DNA of 45,022 nucleotides, from contig CAZXSK010000031.1 of assembly GCA_964642855.1 (NCBI GenBank), forward strand, positions 1-45,022, read 5' to 3'. Within the stretch, counting starts at the first letter, position 1; every line of letters begins with the position of its first letter. Position numbers and translations under genes: made by a program. The stretch is from CAZXSK01 sp964642855. GTDB taxonomy: Bacteria; Planctomycetota; Phycisphaerae; SM23-33. Under the pieces are notes generated by a model, which saw only the letters and a list, made by a program, of their open reading frames with translations, was not told the origin of the DNA and made no database searches. Shown in pieces: positions 42,501 to 45,022 of this stretch.

Positions 42501-42916
42501 GTCTGCCTGCGGAGCGTTCGCTGCGCCCCGGCCACGCGCTTCCGCAGCCGGTCTTCCACGCGTTTTCGTTCGGCCGGGGTGAGCAGGTCGTACAGACAGT
42601 CGTATCGCAGGGCCTCGGCGACGGCGTTGCCCTTGCCCGCAAGCAGGAGCTTCTTCTCGTGCTCGCCGGCCTTGGCGTCGCCCATTACCACGTATCGCAG
42701 CAGGTTGGGGAACAGCGTGTCGCCGCGGCCTGTGATCGCGGGGAGGTCGGCGTAGGCCTTCTTCGCCCAGTCCTGGGTCTCGATGGTTTTCCGCAGGGCC
42801 TTCGCCTCGGCCGGTGTCCACAGCAGGTACGGATGGCCGTCTTCAGCTGGCGCCTGCGAGGGGGCCAGCAATCCAGCCAGTGTGACCGTGGTCAGCAGAA
42901 GTGCAATTCGTTTCAT
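39521..42916 (-). CDS. Secreted heparinase II/III-like protein, possible polysaccharide lyase
   Basis: 1131-aa exported protein. AAGGAGG precedes the ATG at 42916, and a signal peptide follows (cleavage near APA-EDG, about residue 25). The N-terminal WTPAEAKALRKTIETQDWAKK is the usual lead-in of heparinase/alginate-lyase-type helical barrels, which run to about 350. The middle has YAHHIQDCFSLTGFYAHNRPIFVNRQ and SPRSHSTVIVDF, matching the His/Tyr-rich core of the Heparinase II/III beta-sandwich. The remaining ~500 residues are beta-rich, including a CARDB-like segment (LRLRNNGPADIDQAIVRVT), and are not assigned. Lyases of this type cut uronic-acid polysaccharides, and unsaturated uronates could end as KDPG for Eda. 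The specificity, and even the activity, is unproven. Confidence 0.8.
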   Translation of the reverse strand: MKRIALLLTTVTLAGLLAPSQAPAEDGHPYLLWTPAEAKALRKTIETQDWAKKAYADLPAITGRGDTLFPNLLRYVVMGDAKAGEHEKKLLLAGKGNAVAEALRYDCLYDLLTPAERKRVEDRLRKRVAGAQRTLRRQTWMNRHNVLPNLTYFWIWDTSLIPLALRDKDLAREFFRTPMSVKWYLDEYLSDSGFYNEEFSKMFVRAGSQLLWAQGCDRLGIPEIGWEYEGRKGATWRGHVGSVIRIGFPRVDLGTDRYHYPRMTMGDAKGSRGMPGYPFQHSLVKGRLTDGTPTRRGFYGDTHLPQWIWFEIAHRKFPDDGYDYFLAQMRPPGSDRYIPTLYFGLEPIDADDVTPPPAPSGVYDGRGLIMLRAEESPEYWEGPWPAVGMRLATPYAHHIQDCFSLTGFYAHNRPIFVNRQMSTNYSGVDPGYSNSPRSHSTVIVDFAPPRTIGEVATRKHFGKLAKFAAGRGKGIYRGVDQTRALVLTREYLLDAFRLASDRPRHYQWIIQTLGHPTPDEPERFAASRDLVGSLFDVSGERSLSTDDTWAVTSVQTSGGAHPKFSGLGERWFTRRVGVRTTVLGEKGTGAYVARAPVVQDASGKWHGKDRFAHGADEPAGVTIAAIRKKPETVFVAVHEPFEKHAKIASVLEIHAEGDVRVVRIEGTDGDGRRFVDVVGVALGDSEDKEIEVPALSGTLRFTGYGFVRRTASERPVTEGGAVWSPDRKAWVRETTTPKPVVAAHWMGRDALCMPTGGKGSARLRLRNNGPADIDQAIVRVTAGGGVKVSPKRIDLGDFAAGAEKVVTIRFDTANATPNKLHTARLGPDSDKADYGVQSAALVLSAGVAHRRDQVWPADFEETLYAPRYIAKYYYMNSAGMALLLDPEGNRRSNSGGVPLPLIERPRTDEKGKTRWQDERITRFPYFVPVVVDEDPNDGEPALIYEAGRHAHGSRSQVAWWFTEDWVVLKLREGKRGERVAFNWWPGTRKNDLSDSIRGRRKDLERKLAPGTVRVMLADGTVVEGGDPDDRRRRFDVPKEARGKEIRAIFLRDHGYEYGKVMLYPEGTRIEKDRVTQPADRPMAFTFATLKEFPDVAGRWKKAPHSGEPTDRQRGTYSGAFMPHLIDPEDEE

Positions 42917-43131
42917 GATCGGCGGGCCTCCTTCGGGCAGGTCGTCTCGTCGCGTCGATTGTATCGCCCCGGCGGGGTGAATGGAAAGCCGCGGCCCGGC
43001 TGCGATGTGAGCGTCGCCCGTGGGCTTGCGACGGGTGCCTGGAGCGAATATGCCTGGTGAGGCATTCGATATCGGCCGCTGGGGCGTGCGCTGGTGTGCA
43101 GCCCCGACGAGGCGCCCGCCGCGACGTGGTC

Positions 43132-43488
43132 TCAGCCGATCAGTTGCAGGGCGTTCCACACGCCGGCAAGCAGGTACAGCACGCCGCACAGCGCCATCAG
43201 CCAGCCGCACCAGAACTTCCAGATGCCCGCGACCAGCAGGACCGCTGCGGCACGGACGGTCTGGCCGACGGCCACCCCGGGCCCCGCGCCCAGGGATGAG
43301 AGCATCATCCGCATGGCGGGGTGGATTTCCCCGAGGGGCCCGTACTCCCGGGCCAGCAGGTACGTGGTGATTGAATCGGCAATCAGTCCTGCAGCCAGCA
43401 CGACCAGGGGCCAGCGGTACGTCCGGGCGAAGAGCACCGGATGCCGCCGGAGCAGATGAAGGTTCGATTTGCGTTTCATTAAGGTCAT
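43132..43488 (-). CDS. Small membrane protein (DUF5658-like)
   Basis: 118-aa protein with a basic N-terminus and three or four hydrophobic segments (about residues 26-44, 66-86 and 88-113). The motif ADSITTYLLAREYGPLGEIHPAMR resembles DUF5658-type proteins (an A-D-x-x-T-T start and an E-x-N/H-P element). The function is unknown. The start may be 43488 or 43479 (MKRKSN); neither has a clear ribosome binding site. It lies alone between the heparinase-like gene and alr, on the opposite strand to alr. Confidence 0.75.
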   Translation of the reverse strand: MTLMKRKSNLHLLRRHPVLFARTYRWPLVVLAAGLIADSITTYLLAREYGPLGEIHPAMRMMLSSLGAGPGVAVGQTVRAAAVLLVAGIWKFWCGWLMALCGVLYLLAGVWNALQLIG

Positions 43489-43714
43489 GCCGAACCAATA
43501 CTAAGCTCGCGTGAAGGATCCGTAAAGGCCAACCCCTTCCACGCGAGGTATCATCATCATAAACTTTGCCGAAACATGCCTTTGTGGCTATATTAAGATT
43601 ATTCACGGTTTGTGTTCTCCTCCGCGGACTCCTGGCCGGTCGATTGGCCTTGGCGGGCCCGGCTTTCCTTTCCTCCGCCGCCGAGGCGCCTTCGGAAATC
43701 GCTGCGGTTTGCGG

Positions 43715-43720
43715 TATAAT
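43715..43720 (+). promoter_or_regulatory. TATAAT box upstream of alr
   Basis: A perfect TATAAT at 43715-43720 with only a weak -35 (TCGGAA, 17 bases upstream). It predicts a leader of about 18 bases. A second candidate further up is TTGCCG (43565-43570), 18 bases, TATATT (43589-43594). Confidence 0.5.
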
Positions 43721-43744
43721 CCTGCCGATGTCAATGAGTGTGAC

Positions 43745-44953
43745 ATGGATGCGACCCAGCCGACACAACGCGGGGCGTCGCCGGCCCGGAAAGCGATCCC
43801 GATCGTGACGCCATATCCCTTCGGTGCAGAGAGTTATCTCACAGCCGAGATCTCCGCGTCGGCCATCCGCCACAACCTCGGCCAGCTCCGTCAGCGGCTG
43901 TCGCCGGCTACGAAGCTCTGCGCCGTGGTCAAGGCTGACTGCTACGGCCACGGGCAGGACCAACTGCTGAACCTCATCGCCACCGCAGCCGACGGCCTGG
44001 GCGTCGCGACGCCCGAGGAGGCGATTCACCTTCGCACCCGGGGCTACGACGGCCCGGTGCTGGTGTTCTTCTCCGCCTGCGCCTACGCCGAGGGCAAGCA
44101 GCTTCGCCAGGCGTTGGCTGAACTCGTTGCCCGCCGGATCACCCTTACCGTCGCCGGCGAGCCCGATCTGCGGGCGCTGTCCGAAGCCGCCAGCCGGGTC
44201 GATTCTCCCGCCGATGTCCATCTGAAGGTCGACACCGGCATGACCCGCTCGGGCGTGCTTCACGACCAGGCCGACGCCCTGATCGACCGCCTTCGCAGCG
44301 AGCCGGGCATTTGCCTCAGCGGGCTTTACACGCACTTCGCCACGGCGGACGAGCCGGATTCGTCCTTCGCACGCCTGCAACTCGACCGGCTGATCGACCT
44401 CGTCCGCCGCACCGGCTGCGACGACCTGACGCTGCACGCCGCCAACTCCGCCGCCCTGATGGACCTGCCCGAATCGCACCTGGACATGGTCCGCCCGGGC
44501 ATCGCCATGTACGGCTACCTGCCCTCGCCGGCCATCCGAAACCCCCTGGACCTCAGACCGTCGCTCCGCCTGACCGGTCGACTCATGCAGGTCAAGGACA
44601 TCCCGGCCGGCAGCAGCTGCGGCTACGGGCTGACCTTCCGCTTCACCCGCGACAGCCGCGTCGGGCTGGTGCCCGTGGGCTACGGCGACGGCTACCCGCG
44701 GTGCCTCTCGAACCAGTCGGTCATGTCCGTCCGTGGCCGGGAGGTGCCCGTCCGTGGCCGCATCGCCATGGACCAGACTCTCATCGACCTCACCGACGTC
44801 CCCGCCGCCCGCGTAGGCGACGAGGTGGAAATCATCTCCGCCTCGCCCGAGGCTGCCAACTCCGTGACCGCCCTGGCCTCTCTCGCGGGGACCATTCCCT
44901 ACGAAATCACCTGCATGTTGGGCCTGCGCGTCCGGCGTGTTCTGGTCGACTGA
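43745..44953 (+). CDS. alr: Alanine racemase
   Basis: 402-aa PLP enzyme interconverting L- and D-alanine for peptidoglycan. The PLP lysine is K63 in VVKADCYGHG. Other motifs are LHLKVDTGM-like VHLKVDTGMTRSGV, GLYTHFATADEPD, HAANSAALMDLP, MVRPGIAMYGYLPS, VPVGYGDGYPR and GRIAMDQTLIDLTD, with the catalytic Tyr expected in the GYGLTF region. The N-terminus has about 25 extra residues (MDATQPTQRGASPARKA), so a later real start cannot be excluded, but no other start codon lies between the promoter and this ATG in frame. With dapL it supports a peptidoglycan-type wall. Confidence 0.94.
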   Translation: MDATQPTQRGASPARKAIPIVTPYPFGAESYLTAEISASAIRHNLGQLRQRLSPATKLCAVVKADCYGHGQDQLLNLIATAADGLGVATPEEAIHLRTRGYDGPVLVFFSACAYAEGKQLRQALAELVARRITLTVAGEPDLRALSEAASRVDSPADVHLKVDTGMTRSGVLHDQADALIDRLRSEPGICLSGLYTHFATADEPDSSFARLQLDRLIDLVRRTGCDDLTLHAANSAALMDLPESHLDMVRPGIAMYGYLPSPAIRNPLDLRPSLRLTGRLMQVKDIPAGSSCGYGLTFRFTRDSRVGLVPVGYGDGYPRCLSNQSVMSVRGREVPVRGRIAMDQTLIDLTDVPAARVGDEVEIISASPEAANSVTALASLAGTIPYEITCMLGLRVRRVLVD

Positions 44954-45022
44954 TTCTCCGCTTCGCCCGCCACGGCCGATGCCCATTTCCAACGCCCCCA
45001 AAACATGATCGAGCGATAACTC
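44954..45022. other. Window end
   Basis: The 69 bases after alr hold no recognisable gene or terminator. Confidence 0.5.

Noticed and set aside
39308..43060. A 1250-aa plus-strand frame
   Set aside because: It is the antisense shadow of the heparinase-like gene; its composition has no domain sense and there is no ribosome binding site.
42917..45001. A 1826-aa minus-strand frame extending the heparinase-like gene upstream
   Set aside because: The extension is antisense to alr and the small membrane gene. A signal peptide with AAGGAGG marks the true start at 42916.
1..45022. CRISPR arrays, insertion sequences, prophage genes, rRNA or tRNA genes
   Set aside because: None seen: no spaced repeats, no transposase or integrase, no phage structural genes, and no cloverleaf in the intergenic regions read.

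Overview
The window is high-GC DNA with two genes ending in PEP-CTERM sorting tails (one also with a dockerin-like segment), a DapL-type diaminopimelate aminotransferase, many secreted or lipid-anchored proteins and several sugar-active enzyme families. Together these suggest a Gram-negative planctomycete-like bacterium, most likely of the Phycisphaerae. This is inference from gene content; no rRNA or marker tree is available here. Two runs of exactly 100 N show that it is a draft or metagenome assembly.

Layout. 223-4779: a secreted PQQ-type beta-propeller protein (minus) diverges from a PEP-CTERM alkaline phosphatase (plus, split by gap 1). 4952-6388: tatA (minus) and a SprT-like metalloprotein (plus) flank a 474-base region holding a promoter, two C-rich-loop hairpins and a strong terminator, read here as a putative small RNA. 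6510-11004: a GH130 enzyme, a possible 68-aa protein, dapL and a two-FAS1-domain lipoprotein. 11263-16133: an unrecognised 138-aa protein, a membrane-anchored repeat protein, a GH29 fucosidase and a secreted M28 peptidase with a PDZ domain. 16210-19691: a tight run folK, deoxynucleoside kinase, panC, panD, lgt. 19711-25797: four exported proteins, namely a degenerate HtrA-like double-PDZ protein, two helical-repeat proteins and an outer-membrane barrel. 25974-29364: eda, a multi-pass membrane protein, purC and a small PEP-CTERM protein (split by gap 2). 29390-32706 (minus): a four-gene run with a GH10-fold protein lacking both catalytic glutamates, a ComEA-like HhH protein, a CPBP protease and a GGCT-fold protein. 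33128-34398: a GGDEF diguanylate cyclase with a degenerate receiver, and a small ORF. 34322-38500 (minus): an endonuclease III-like glycosylase, a flavodoxin-fold reductase, an EamA transporter and a three-FAS1-domain secreted protein. 38698-44953: an FkbM methyltransferase, a 1131-aa heparinase II/III-like protein (minus), a small membrane protein (minus) and alr.

How the genes fit together. Most of the window serves the cell envelope and glycan turnover: export (tatA), lipoprotein maturation (lgt), wall precursors (dapL, alr), surface adhesion (FAS1, PEP-CTERM), outer-membrane barrel and repeat proteins, and glycan enzymes (GH130, GH29, GH10-like, heparinase-like), with eda feeding sugar acids into central metabolism. 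Cofactor and nucleotide genes (folK, panC, panD, purC, deoxynucleoside kinase) are mixed among them.

The most unusual items are the twin-hairpin RNA at 5490-5572, three proteins that keep a fold but have lost key residues (HtrA-like, GH10-like, receiver domain), two genes that look leaderless (folK, purC), and two assembly gaps whose flanks repeat and which close in frame when collapsed.
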